Below, in pieces: positions 16,387 through 25,098 of a stretch of DNA of 64,000 bases. The notes beneath the pieces are model-generated. The model saw only the letters and a list, made by a program, of their open reading frames with translations, was not told the DNA's origin and made no database searches. Numbering within the stretch: the stretch's first letter is position 1; every line of letters begins with the position of its first letter. This DNA comes from CAYYMD01 sp964472875 (GTDB lineage Bacteria; Planctomycetota; Phycisphaerae; SM23-33): positions 30,953 through 94,952 of the forward strand of contig CAYYMD010000002.1 of assembly GCA_964472875.1 (NCBI GenBank), in the 5' to 3' direction. A program made the translations under genes and the position numbers.

Positions 16387-17506
16387 CGACAGTAATAAGA
16401 ATAAATCCCCCAGACTCCAGAAATATTTCGAGGCAATGATAAAGGCGGACGCCTCGGACCTGCACCTCAAGTCCGGCTCTCCGCCGCACATTCGCACCAC
16501 CGGCGACATCAAACCCGCGCAGTCTCCGCCGCTGAGCGAACAGGAACTTTCGGAACTCATCGACGAACTGCTCACCGAGCAGCAGAAAAAGCAGTACCAG
16601 CAGATAGGCAGCGTAGATGTCGCCTACGAAGTCGCGCAGTCTGATCGTTTCAGGATTAACATATACAGGCAGCGCGGCAGGCCCGCACTTGCAGCCAGAA
16701 GGGTTTCCGCACAGATACCCGATTTCGAAGCGCTGCATCTTCCGCCGGTTATTAAGAAAATATCACAACACCAACAGGGACTCGTGCTGGTGGCCGGGCC
16801 TACCGGATGCGGAAAAAGCACGACGCTGGCCGCCATGCTGAATAACATCAATAAGAGCCGCCGCTGCCACATCGCGACGGTGGAAGACCCCATAGAGTAT
16901 CTCTACCGAGAAGAACAGGCCCTTATCAGTCAACGGGAAATCGGCATAGACGTTGATTCGTACGATACGGCCCTGAAGTACCTCATGCGCAGCGATCCTG
17001 ATATAATACTCATCGGTGAAATGCGAAGTGCCGACACTTTCCAGACGGCTCTCCATTCGGCCGAGACCGGACACATGGTCTTCAGCACGATACATGCTTC
17101 CACTGCTCCCGGAGCGGTCAGCCGCACCCTGGACTATTTCCCCCCCGACTCGCGCGATGTGGCCCGCCTGTCTTTGTCGACCAATCTGGTGGCGATAATC
17201 TGCCAGAAACTTCTGCCCAGCATCGCAAAAGATTTTGACAGAGTACCGGCTGTAGAAGTCATGCTTAATAACGCGTATATTCGCCGCCTGATAGCCGAAG
17301 GACGAGACGGAGAGCTGCGCGATGCACTGAAGGCCGGCGAAAAAGAAGGTATGCAAACCTTTTCAAAAAGTCTCATGGACCTTATACAGAAAGCATATAT
17401 CGAACCAAAAACCGCCTACGACGTGGCCCCCAACGTGGATGAGTTAAAAATGATGATGAAAGGCATAAAGGCCGATTCGGGCGGAACGTTCGGAAGGTCT
17501 TCTTAA
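16370..17506 (+). CDS. PilT/PilU-family type IV pilus retraction-type ATPase
   Basis: Hexameric motor ATPase of 378 residues. All catalytic boxes are intact: Walker A GPTGCGKS (143-150), the Asp box VEDPIEY (171-177), Walker B DPDIILIGEMR (209-219) and the His box AETGHMVFSTIHAS (231-244). The N-terminal domain begins with the DLHLKSG motif typical of PilT. The start overlaps hisF by 17 bases, and a membrane-bound degenerate GspE-like gene follows after about 10 bp. No pilin, PilC or secretin gene is in the window, so which machine it powers is unknown. PilT itself is the most likely name, but PilU cannot be excluded. Confidence 0.88.
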   Translation: MSQQNNDSNKNKSPRLQKYFEAMIKADASDLHLKSGSPPHIRTTGDIKPAQSPPLSEQELSELIDELLTEQQKKQYQQIGSVDVAYEVAQSDRFRINIYRQRGRPALAARRVSAQIPDFEALHLPPVIKKISQHQQGLVLVAGPTGCGKSTTLAAMLNNINKSRRCHIATVEDPIEYLYREEQALISQREIGIDVDSYDTALKYLMRSDPDIILIGEMRSADTFQTALHSAETGHMVFSTIHASTAPGAVSRTLDYFPPDSRDVARLSLSTNLVAIICQKLLPSIAKDFDRVPAVEVMLNNAYIRRLIAEGRDGELRDALKAGEKEGMQTFSKSLMDLIQKAYIEPKTAYDVAPNVDELKMMMKGIKADSGGTFGRSS

Positions 17507-17516
17507 AAGGATGCAC

Positions 17517-19184
17517 ATGGAATACCAGTTAGTAAATACAGGGATACTCGCGGCGGCCGCCCTCCCCGCCGGCGGATATATTTCGCTGTTCAAATTAGTT
17601 TTTATGCTTTTGGTGCTGACGCCATGGATTTTCATTCTGCCGTGGGTGTTTGACGATGCACGCAAATTCGGACGGCTTCAGCCGATCTGGACTGCCGCGG
17701 TTATGGCAGCCGGTATCCTGTCCTTTATCATATGGCTGTTGGTGCCCATTTACCTTATTGGCCTTGGGGTTCACCTGATATTGACCTGGGCCACCTGCAT
17801 CTCCTACGTGTACTACCGCGACCAGAAAGTGCAACCCGAAGGCAGAGTGCTTACCTCCGAACACCTTAAAGGCATCCTGACGTTTCAGCGCAGTGCCAAA
17901 AAAATAGATGTTCTCGAAAAAGTCAAGATTTACGGCGACGACGGCAAGCCGAAGGGCGAGTCGGCCGGCAATCAGCAGCGCCGGATTTATAACATGGCTC
18001 AGGATTTTCTGTACGATGTGATTTACCATCGGGCCAGTGAAGTGGATATCACACCCGCGGGAAATAATGCGCGAGTGAGGTTCGTGATAGACGGCGTGGT
18101 TAACGAAAGACCGCCCATGGAACTGCCCGACAGTCAGGCGCTTATCCAGTTTCTAAAGGCGTCCGCCGGCATGGACCCCAATGAGATACGCAAACCGCAA
18201 AAGGGCTCAATATCCATCGACCTGGGAGGAGTGGGTAACGCCACCGATATGATGATAACCACCGACGGCACCACCCAGGGACAGAAAATGCGGTTGAAGG
18301 TCGTTCAGGAAATAGCCCGCACGAAACTCGACGAACTCGGCATCACCGATGACGTTATGGGAAAGCTTCGGCAGATGATTGCCTCAGACAACGGGTTGAT
18401 TATTGTCTCTGCACCGGCGGGCAACGGGCTGACCAGCACCCTATATTCGCTGTTGAGGGAACACGACGCTTACGTCAAGCAGATCATGGCGTTCGAAAGC
18501 AAAAATATCATAGACCTGGAAAACGTAACTCAGCGTACTTACAGCTCCGATAATGACCTGGAGAGCGAACTCCAGGCGGGTTTGCGGCTTGACCCTGACG
18601 TAGTAATGGTCGACAAATGCCCGGACAAAAGAACCGCCGAACTTATTACCCAGGCGGCACAGTCCAAAAATGTTCTGCTGGGCATAAGGGCGAGCAGTGC
18701 ATTCCAGGCGCTGGCCAAATGGGTCAAGGTACGCGGCGATGCCGCCGGCGCTACCGAGAACCTGCTTGGAGTCCTCTGCCAGGTGCTGGTGCGCAAACTC
18801 TGCCCTAACTGCCGCGAGGCATACCATCCGGACCCGAAAATGCTCGCCAAGGCAAACATACCCGCCGACCAGGCCAGGCAGTTCTATCGCCCGCCCACGA
18901 AACCGCTCACGGATGAAAAAGGCAACGAGATAACCTGCATGACGTGCCAGGGAACCGGCTATTTCGGCAGGACGGGCGTGTTCGAACTTTTGAAAATAAA
19001 TGACGAAATCAGGCAGCTGATAATAGAAAATGCCTCGCTGGATAAAATAAAGACCACATGCAGAAAGCAAAAAATGCTCTACCTGCAGGAACAGGCGCTG
19101 AAGAAAGTTATCAGCGGCGAAACGAGCGTCAGGGAAGTTATCCGCGTTACCCAGCCGGAAAAGCGACCCGGTGACAAGAGTTAA
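17517..19184 (+). CDS. Membrane-bound GspE/PilB-like protein with degenerate ATPase motifs
   Basis: Protein of 555 residues with three to four hydrophobic segments (about 22-44, 58-82, 84-98), followed by a T2SSE-family ATPase domain. The fold is recognisable but key residues are gone. The Walker A lysine is replaced by leucine (APAGNGLT, 299-306). The Walker B glutamate region DPDVVMVGEIRD reads DPDVVMVDKCPD. The His box is lost. The four-cysteine zinc motif (CPNC at 429-432 and CMTC at 474-477) and GTGYFGRTGVFELL are kept. It is thus likely a pseudo-ATPase. The start was set at the second ATG because AAAAGG abuts the first. It lies directly after the intact PilT-type gene, suggesting a regulatory or scaffold partner. 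Confidence 0.82.
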   Translation: MEYQLVNTGILAAAALPAGGYISLFKLVFMLLVLTPWIFILPWVFDDARKFGRLQPIWTAAVMAAGILSFIIWLLVPIYLIGLGVHLILTWATCISYVYYRDQKVQPEGRVLTSEHLKGILTFQRSAKKIDVLEKVKIYGDDGKPKGESAGNQQRRIYNMAQDFLYDVIYHRASEVDITPAGNNARVRFVIDGVVNERPPMELPDSQALIQFLKASAGMDPNEIRKPQKGSISIDLGGVGNATDMMITTDGTTQGQKMRLKVVQEIARTKLDELGITDDVMGKLRQMIASDNGLIIVSAPAGNGLTSTLYSLLREHDAYVKQIMAFESKNIIDLENVTQRTYSSDNDLESELQAGLRLDPDVVMVDKCPDKRTAELITQAAQSKNVLLGIRASSAFQALAKWVKVRGDAAGATENLLGVLCQVLVRKLCPNCREAYHPDPKMLAKANIPADQARQFYRPPTKPLTDEKGNEITCMTCQGTGYFGRTGVFELLKINDEIRQLIIENASLDKIKTTCRKQKMLYLQEQALKKVISGETSVREVIRVTQPEKRPGDKS

Positions 19185-19212
19185 AAAGATGATTGCCCGA
19201 CAGGAGTAAAAG

Positions 19213-20373
19213 ATGGCTGTTCAAGCACTTGCTGCGGTTGCCGTTGTGGCAATAGCGTTTTATCAATCTGTCAGGGGGCTGTTCAGCGCCATGTTGATGA
19301 CGATACTGACCGTTATCTGCACCTTGCTGGCCTTTGGTTTTTACGAACCGCTGGCCCGGTGGCTTCTATATACCCGCCAGCCCGCAACCGCCGATGCGAT
19401 AATGCTGATTGCGCTTTTTGTTATACCTTTGCTGGTGTTGAGACTTGTATTCGATAAATTTATCGCGCAGGAAATATCGCTGGGGGTATGGCCTGACCGC
19501 ATCATTGGCGGCGCTTTGGGACTGTTGACGGGAATACTGGCGGCGGGAGTGTTGACCATCGCCATCCAGATGCTTCCCTTCGGCAAATCGGTTTTGACTT
19601 TCCGTCCTTTTGACGACGCCCTCAATCGGCGGCAGTCTCTCGCCCCCTTCTACAGTGACCAGTTCACCACGGGACTGGTGGATATCGCCTCGGCCGGGTC
19701 ACTGTCGGGCAATCGGCGATTCGGCAACTCCCACGACAACCTGACACTGGAATTATTCTGCGCGCGCAACAGGGCAGGCAAAAAGGGACGAATCGACGCC
19801 CTGCCGGATTCCCTGAGTATCTTCGGCGCCTATGAAATCAGCCAGCACGACATAAAGGGTATGGACCGGATCCCGCCCGCCCCACTGCTGCCGTCAAACG
19901 CGCCGACGAAACCGGTGGTTATAAGAACCGGCATAAGCGAACAGGCCAGGGGTGAAAATGACTGGTGGCGGCTGCCGGGCACGCACTTTCGGCTCGTCGG
20001 CCCAGACGGGCAGAGTCATTATCCCGTGGGCTTCCTGACTTACGTCACGGAGCAAAAGGTCCGGGAAGAAGACAGACTCAATCCCGGCTGGAAGTTCTTT
20101 ACTCCACCCGAGAAAGACAACCAGTGGCAATACGCGGACCTGCTGGTCGCGCGGCCGTGGTCTCATAAAGGCGGGCCGAAAGTACTAACGGTTGACTGGG
20201 TGTATCAGTTGCCGGCCGGCAAAGACGAGGGCTACTACATGGTGTTCAGGCGCGTTGCGCGTGCTTCGGTGCCAAAAATCTCCGGGGACATGCCCTTTGA
20301 AGAACTCCGCAAACTTTCCGAGCAACAGAAACCGCAAAAACCGCTATACAGAAACCCGGCTTCCTGGGATTAA
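19213..20373 (+). CDS. CvpA-like membrane protein with soluble C-terminal domain
   Basis: Protein of 386 residues. The N-terminal 120 residues form about four membrane helices in the CvpA/colicin V production pattern, including the DRIIGGALGLLTGILAAGVL stretch that resembles the family's GxxxGxxxG helix. The remaining 260 residues are soluble and unlike CvpA; they include NDWWRLPGTHFRLVGPDG and a PGWKFFTPPEKDNQW segment. It is the last gene of the hisF/PilT/GspE-like operon, 28 bp after the pseudo-ATPase. The exact role is unknown. The family assignment for the N-terminus is reasonably strong; I do not recognise the C-terminal domain. Confidence 0.7.
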   Translation: MAVQALAAVAVVAIAFYQSVRGLFSAMLMTILTVICTLLAFGFYEPLARWLLYTRQPATADAIMLIALFVIPLLVLRLVFDKFIAQEISLGVWPDRIIGGALGLLTGILAAGVLTIAIQMLPFGKSVLTFRPFDDALNRRQSLAPFYSDQFTTGLVDIASAGSLSGNRRFGNSHDNLTLELFCARNRAGKKGRIDALPDSLSIFGAYEISQHDIKGMDRIPPAPLLPSNAPTKPVVIRTGISEQARGENDWWRLPGTHFRLVGPDGQSHYPVGFLTYVTEQKVREEDRLNPGWKFFTPPEKDNQWQYADLLVARPWSHKGGPKVLTVDWVYQLPAGKDEGYYMVFRRVARASVPKISGDMPFEELRKLSEQQKPQKPLYRNPASWD

Positions 20374-20415
20374 CCACACTGCCTGCCGAATTGCCGCCGC
20401 GTAATCTTATATCGG

Positions 20416-21207
20416 CTATTCGCTTAGATATTTCTGCGGCAGGTATTTTCGCCATATTCGCATCGCAACGCCCGGCTTGCGGAAGTGCCCTCCCTCAACC
20501 TTCTCACGCCTGACATTTTTACAGCCCCGGCGGCGCAGGTACCTGAACGCCGCCCACGACTGATTTTTAAGCGGTAACGGGTCGGCCTTGCCCCAGAATA
20601 TGACAATATTCTGCTCTTTGACCTTCTGGGTAATGGGAATGTTCTCTAACATCTCAATATCACTGTTGCACGCACGGGCTATAAGCAGATGAAACCGCTC
20701 CGGATTCCGCAGTCCGGTGTAATAAAGCGGAAACCCTCCCGCCGAGAAGCCGCTTAGCATCACGGCATCCTTATCTATGCGGTATTTTCCGCTTAGATGG
20801 TCCAGCAATGCGAGTATGTGGCGTTCATCTTTTTTGAGGTCTTTGCGCCACAGCGGTTTTATGGTGGGCAGCGTGCCCTGGACGCTGTGAAGGTACGGGG
20901 CGGCCACGATGAAACCGTTTTCCTCGGCGAGTTTTCGCCACTCCATTTCCTGCCGCATTGGACCGTCCCAGCCGTACGTGCCGTGGAGGGTTATTACCAT
21001 GGGCCACGTCTTCTGGTCGGTGTAATTGCTGGGAACGTAGAGCCAGTACTTGGCGCCCGTCTGGGGCTCGGTGAGAAAATCCGGCCTGACCGGAGTATCC
21101 AGTCGCTGGGTGACGGGGCAACCGGCCGTAAACAACGCCAGAAAGGACAACAGAATCCCAAATACGACCTTCAATCTTTTAATTTCATGTTTTGCGGAAC
21201 CGTTCAT
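20416..21207 (-). CDS. Lipoprotein esterase of the alpha/beta-hydrolase (LpqC/PHB depolymerase-like) fold
   Basis: Protein of about 263 residues with a lipoprotein signal (lipobox-like LFTAGC). The hydrolase core has WPMVITLHGTYG for the oxyanion region, the nucleophile elbow GFSAGG, an acid in GKADPLP and a catalytic histidine in GGHFRK. That order matches esterase D / polyhydroxybutyrate depolymerase-type enzymes. The ATG at 21207 was chosen because it opens the signal peptide; an upstream extension of 37 residues is not signal-like. It converges with the CvpA-like gene and diverges from the TIGR03790 gene. Its substrate is unknown. Confidence 0.8.
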   Translation of the reverse strand: MNGSAKHEIKRLKVVFGILLSFLALFTAGCPVTQRLDTPVRPDFLTEPQTGAKYWLYVPSNYTDQKTWPMVITLHGTYGWDGPMRQEMEWRKLAEENGFIVAAPYLHSVQGTLPTIKPLWRKDLKKDERHILALLDHLSGKYRIDKDAVMLSGFSAGGFPLYYTGLRNPERFHLLIARACNSDIEMLENIPITQKVKEQNIVIFWGKADPLPLKNQSWAAFRYLRRRGCKNVRREKVEGGHFRKPGVAMRIWRKYLPQKYLSE

Positions 21208-21347
21208 TTTGTTTCTTGTTATAAAGTCATCGGCTGAAGTGCCGAATAATATCCTATATACTAAATTATAAGCTCTTAACCTTTTGGGTAATTTATTGAG
21301 AATATTATTATACGCCACCCTACGATGAATTGAAAATGCACGAGATT

Positions 21348-23003
21348 ATGAATACAGGAAAAACAACCGCGTTATGTGTGACATTTGCGTTTTTATCTTT
21401 CTTCTCCGCCGTCGCGCAGGCCCTTACGCCGCAACAGGTGCTTGTCGTGGCCAATTCCGCCAGCGGCGATTCGGTCGAACTGGCTAAGATGTACGTTAAA
21501 CTGCGCGACATACCGCAGGAAAACCTCTTGCTGATTAAGACCACGACCGGCTACCAGATCTCGCGAGAAGACTATGAATCCGAAATCCTTCTGAAAGTGC
21601 GAAAACACCTGATAGAAAAGAAACTGGCCAGAAAAATCAGATGCGTGTGTCTGATGTGGGGTGTTCCCGTGCGGGTGGCCGGTCCTAAAAAGGGCGAGGG
21701 TAAAATCGGAAGGGTCTTCAAACTCGCCGCAAGAAAAGTACAGTTCCGCCTGGCGACGGACTATAAGTTGCTGGGGGAAATCGGCAGAAAATTCCCCGAA
21801 CCGCGCACGGACGGCCTCTCGCCGGCGGGCAAATTGTTCGAATCGCCCATGCCCGAGCCGCCTAAATCGCTGCTGAAGAAAAAGAACCTGGCAAAAGAAG
21901 TAAACGGCCTGCTCGCCCGCCGAACAGTAGACGTGGAACAGATAGAAGATGCCGCAAAAAAACGGATCGCCCTGCGGCAACTGGCGGCCCTGCACATGGA
22001 CATCCACGGTCTCAAGGGACTCATACAGTTCCTCAAAGACAATGATGTCCCCGATGCGCCCGACGTCGAGGAACTCACAGACCGTCTCAATCGGGCCGAG
22101 AAAAAACTAAGCGAAATCCGAAAAGACGAACTAACCGCCGCAAACGCGGCAGAAAAACTCGCCCTGATGGAGAAAACCAGCGGCGTGGCGCTGGTTTATT
22201 CCTACGCCACCAATCAGGCCGACATGCTTCTGCCCAAAAAAGCCGACGCCGCCGTGGACAGTGAACTTGCGGTCATGTGGTGGCGTGGATACGAAAAAGA
22301 CGGCCCCACCATAAATCCCCTCCACTGGAAGACCGCCAAAAAACTGGAAGGGAAAAAGATACCGCCCGTGCTTATGACCGCCCGCATAGACGGGCCTACG
22401 CCGGCCGAGGCCCGCAACATAATAAATAACTCCGTGGCCGTGGAAAAATCCGGGCTGGACGGCATTTTTTACATAGATATCGGCGGACCCAAGCGCGCCC
22501 GCAAATACGACGCACATCTACAGAAACTGGAGACATTAGTAAAAGAAAACACCGATGTGAACGTCGTGGTAGATGATACGTTTTCGGTTTTCAAACCTAA
22601 CACCGCCCCCAATGCCGGACTTTACTGCGGCTGGTATTCGCTGAAAAAATACGTTCCCGCCTTTACGTGGCGGCCGGGCGCGGTGGCCTGGCACATCGCC
22701 AGTTTTGAGGCCATGCACCTGCGCGATCCGGACAGCAACGAGTGGTGCCCTAAGATGCTCCAATACGGCGTGGCCGCGACCATCGGGGCCGTGAACGAAC
22801 CGTATCTCCAGTCGTTCCCCCTGCCGGAGGATTTCTTCGCGATGCTGCTGACAGGCGAATGGACCGTGGCCGAGTGCTACTGGCGGACCGTCCCCATGAC
22901 AAGCTGGCGGCTGACGCTCATTGCCGACCCGCTGTACAACCCATTCGCCGCAGACCCCAAACTGAAAACCGACGCCCTGCCCGACGGGCTGGCGCCGGAA
23001 TAA
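21348..23003 (+). CDS. TIGR03790 family secreted protein
   Basis: Protein of about 551 residues with a Sec signal peptide ending near AQALTPQQ. The opening QQVLVVANSASGDSVELAKMY and the RDIPQENLLLIKT segment match the TIGR03790 family found in Planctomycetes and other bacteria, whose function is unknown. Later conserved parts include CLMWGVPVRV and the ATIGAVNEPYLQSFPLPEDF region near the C-terminus. A Lys/Glu-rich helical insertion spans about residues 165-280. Two upstream starts (21330 TTG, 21336 ATG) are possible; 21348 gives the cleanest signal peptide. A perfect hairpin follows the stop. Confidence 0.78.
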   Translation: MNTGKTTALCVTFAFLSFFSAVAQALTPQQVLVVANSASGDSVELAKMYVKLRDIPQENLLLIKTTTGYQISREDYESEILLKVRKHLIEKKLARKIRCVCLMWGVPVRVAGPKKGEGKIGRVFKLAARKVQFRLATDYKLLGEIGRKFPEPRTDGLSPAGKLFESPMPEPPKSLLKKKNLAKEVNGLLARRTVDVEQIEDAAKKRIALRQLAALHMDIHGLKGLIQFLKDNDVPDAPDVEELTDRLNRAEKKLSEIRKDELTAANAAEKLALMEKTSGVALVYSYATNQADMLLPKKADAAVDSELAVMWWRGYEKDGPTINPLHWKTAKKLEGKKIPPVLMTARIDGPTPAEARNIINNSVAVEKSGLDGIFYIDIGGPKRARKYDAHLQKLETLVKENTDVNVVVDDTFSVFKPNTAPNAGLYCGWYSLKKYVPAFTWRPGAVAWHIASFEAMHLRDPDSNEWCPKMLQYGVAATIGAVNEPYLQSFPLPEDFFAMLLTGEWTVAECYWRTVPMTSWRLTLIADPLYNPFAADPKLKTDALPDGLAPE

Positions 23004-23027
23004 ATCATATCTCCTTACGTAGTCTTT

Positions 23028-23050
23028 ACGCGGTGAATGTCTCACCGCGT
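23028..23050. terminator. Perfect hairpin between convergent genes (possible bidirectional terminator)
   Basis: ACGCGGTGA pairs perfectly with TCACCGCGT around a 5-base loop, 25 bases after the TIGR03790 stop and 68 bases after the hepT stop. Neither side has a long T-run, so it is a weak candidate for intrinsic termination, but the placement between convergent genes fits. Confidence 0.45.
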
Positions 23051-23117
23051 ACTCATCACAATGGCATTAACCAATAACAGACTTTGCGTAACTTCTGTCG
23101 CCGCCCCCTATCGGTAG

Positions 23118-23465
23118 TTATTGCTCATCCCCTGCGCCTTGAACAGTTTGAAGACTTTTAATTAACCCAGGCAGATCCTCCTGCAAGGTGCTCCATACAA
23201 TGTCCAGATTGATGTCATAGTATCCGTGAACCAGGCGGTGACGCATATCGATAATGTCCCGCCACGGAATATCATTTATTTCATTTCTTGTGGCGGCTGA
23301 AACCTGACTTGCGGCCTCGCCAATTATTTCAACGCATTTAACAACAGCCATTACGAGTTGCCGATCCTTATCGAGATCCTTTCGCGATTTACCCTCCGCA
23401 AAAGCAATCGCATCGCGTGCAGCATCAAGCATGTGCTGCAAACGAATTTTGTCCTTATCCCTCAT
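23118..23465 (-). CDS. hepT: HepT-like ribonuclease toxin
   Basis: DUF86/HEPN-family RNase of 115 residues. The RX4H catalytic motif reads RHRLVH (followed by GYY), typical of HepT in HepT/MntA toxin-antitoxin modules. Its start overlaps the end of the mntA gene by 11 bases. Longer reading frames upstream are artefacts of the mntA overlap. The N-terminal MRDKDKIRLQHMLDA is standard for the family. HepT cleaves tRNA or mRNA and is neutralised by MntA-mediated AMPylation in studied pairs. Confidence 0.9.
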   Translation of the reverse strand: MRDKDKIRLQHMLDAARDAIAFAEGKSRKDLDKDRQLVMAVVKCVEIIGEAASQVSAATRNEINDIPWRDIIDMRHRLVHGYYDINLDIVWSTLQEDLPGLIKSLQTVQGAGDEQ

Positions 23466-23757
23466 ACTGGACCTCGGCCTGTGCCAAAACATCATCGCGG
23501 AAATAGCTGCTGATATCCTGTGGTGTTCGTAAATCGACTTTTCGCCCGCCGAATATATCAGATAACTCGCGTTCCAGGCGTGACATTCCGAAAAGCCCGG
23601 GGACGTGCCCTTCCTCGAATTCAACCAGAACGTCTATATCGCTGTCGGGGCCGAAGCCCTCGCGCAGAACCGACCCGAACAACGCAAGTCGACGGATGTG
23701 ATTCTCGCGACAGAAACGGGCTATGCGATCTCGATCTGCATGTACACCTACCACCAT
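23455..23757 (-). CDS. mntA: MntA-like minimal nucleotidyltransferase antitoxin
   Basis: Protein of 100 residues with the polymerase-beta nucleotidyltransferase signature GS-X10-D-X-D, seen as GSVLREGFGPDSDID (residues about 28-42). In characterised modules MntA adds AMP to a tyrosine near the HepT active site; the HepT here has the YY needed for this (RHRLVHGYY). It is the first gene of the pair, followed by hepT with an 11-base overlap. A long inverted repeat lies in its promoter region. Confidence 0.9.
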   Translation of the reverse strand: MVVGVHADRDRIARFCRENHIRRLALFGSVLREGFGPDSDIDVLVEFEEGHVPGLFGMSRLERELSDIFGGRKVDLRTPQDISSYFRDDVLAQAEVQYEG

Positions 23758-23775
23758 GGCCTTTTCTCCCTACCA

Positions 23776-23855
23776 GTGGCGTTCATCCGCGCGGCGACGT
23801 CCCCACACCGCCGTATATATACTTAAATGCCCGCGCGGTAGCGTGTGAACGCCAC
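23776..23855. repeat. Inverted repeat spanning the mntA-hepT promoter region
   Basis: GTGGCGTTCA (23776-23785) is repeated as its exact reverse complement TGAACGCCAC (23846-23855). Each arm is followed on the inside by the palindrome CCGCGCGG (23787-23794 and 23831-23838). An AT-rich centre with TATATATA lies between the arms, 60 bases or so upstream of mntA. It could be an operator for autoregulation or the remnant ends of a small mobile element. Confidence 0.55.
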
Positions 23856-23967
23856 CGCGCCTATATACGATTTTCTTTACAAATTACGCGGATTTACTGA
23901 TCAACCGATTAACTATCATATTCCGCGGACAGAACCTCCCTCGCGGGAGAACCTGCACGCCATACCG

Positions 23968-24987
23968 CTATTTATAGAAGTCTATCATTTCCTTACAAGT
24001 CTTGACGGGGACCTTACCGGCGTTTCCGGCCTGGCCGAACGCCTCCATACGTGCAAGGCAGACTTCCTTCATGGCCTCGCGGGCCGGGCCAAGATACTTC
24101 CGCGGATCGAACTTCTCGGGGGTCTCGCTGAAGACCTTGCGGATGGCGCCGGTCATGGCCAGGCGGTTGTCTGTATCGATGTTGACCTTGCGCACGCCGT
24201 GCTTGATGCCCCGCTGGGCCTCCTCGACGGGCACGCCGTAGGTCTGCGGGATATTGCCTCCATACTTATTGATGATGTCCTGCAGTTCCTGCGGCACAGC
24301 CGAGGACCCGTGCATCACCAGGTGGGCGTTTGGCAGACGTTTGTGAATTTCCTCGATAAGGTCCATCTTGAGGACTTCACCGGTGGGTTTCTTCTTGAAC
24401 TTGTACGCCCCGTGGCTTGTCCCTATTGCCACGGCCAGGGCGTCCACGCCCGTTTCGGCGACGAACTGCTCGGCCTGGTTGGGGTCGGTCAAATGCTCTT
24501 TAGTCTCTTCTTCGGACAGCCCTGCACCGTGGCCGTCCTCGATGCCGCCCAGCGCGCCGAGTTCGCCCTCGACCGTCACGCCCTTGGCGTGGGCCATGTC
24601 GACCACCTTTTTTGTAACCTCGGCATTGTATTCGTAGCTGGAGGGGTTTTTACCCTCTTCATCCAACGAACCGTCCATCATCACGGATGTAAAGCCCTGC
24701 TCGATGGCGCTTGCGCACGTCTCGGGCGAGTTGCCGTGGTCCTGGTGCATCGCTATGGGTATATTCGGATGCAGTTCCACGGCCGCAAGCATCAGGTGGC
24801 GGAGGTAATTGTCGTTTGAATATTTACGTGCTCCGCGGGAGGCCTGCACGATTACCGGCGATTCGGTCTCCTCCGCGGCGGCCATAATCGCCTGTATCTG
24901 CTCCATGTTGTTTACGTTGAACGCCGCGAGGCCGTAATCGTTCTCGGCCGCGTGATCCAGCAATATTCTCATCGGTACTAATGGCAT
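23968..24987 (-). CDS. fba: Class II fructose-bisphosphate aldolase
   Basis: Zinc-dependent aldolase of glycolysis and gluconeogenesis, 339 residues. The metal-binding and catalytic segments are intact: AMHQDHG, VEGELGALGG, GTSHGAYKF, and VMHGSSAVP. The AFNVNNMEQIQAI stretch marks the N-terminus of the TIM barrel. AAAGGA lies 7 bases before the ATG at 24987. It is alone on its strand between hepT/mntA and the epimerase gene. Confidence 0.97.
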   Translation of the reverse strand: MPLVPMRILLDHAAENDYGLAAFNVNNMEQIQAIMAAAEETESPVIVQASRGARKYSNDNYLRHLMLAAVELHPNIPIAMHQDHGNSPETCASAIEQGFTSVMMDGSLDEEGKNPSSYEYNAEVTKKVVDMAHAKGVTVEGELGALGGIEDGHGAGLSEEETKEHLTDPNQAEQFVAETGVDALAVAIGTSHGAYKFKKKPTGEVLKMDLIEEIHKRLPNAHLVMHGSSAVPQELQDIINKYGGNIPQTYGVPVEEAQRGIKHGVRKVNIDTDNRLAMTGAIRKVFSETPEKFDPRKYLGPAREAMKEVCLARMEAFGQAGNAGKVPVKTCKEMIDFYK

Positions 24988-25098
24988 TTCACAGTCCTTT
25001 CATGTCTGAAAATCAAAAAATCTCTTCAACCCGGAGTGAACCCAGAATCAGAAATTATATGCGCGGCGGCGGGTTTGTAGAAGAACTTTTTTGGTTTT

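Noticed and set aside
16370..20373. A type II secretion or type IV pilus operon
   Set aside because: Only the two ATPase-family genes are present; no pilin, platform or secretin gene.
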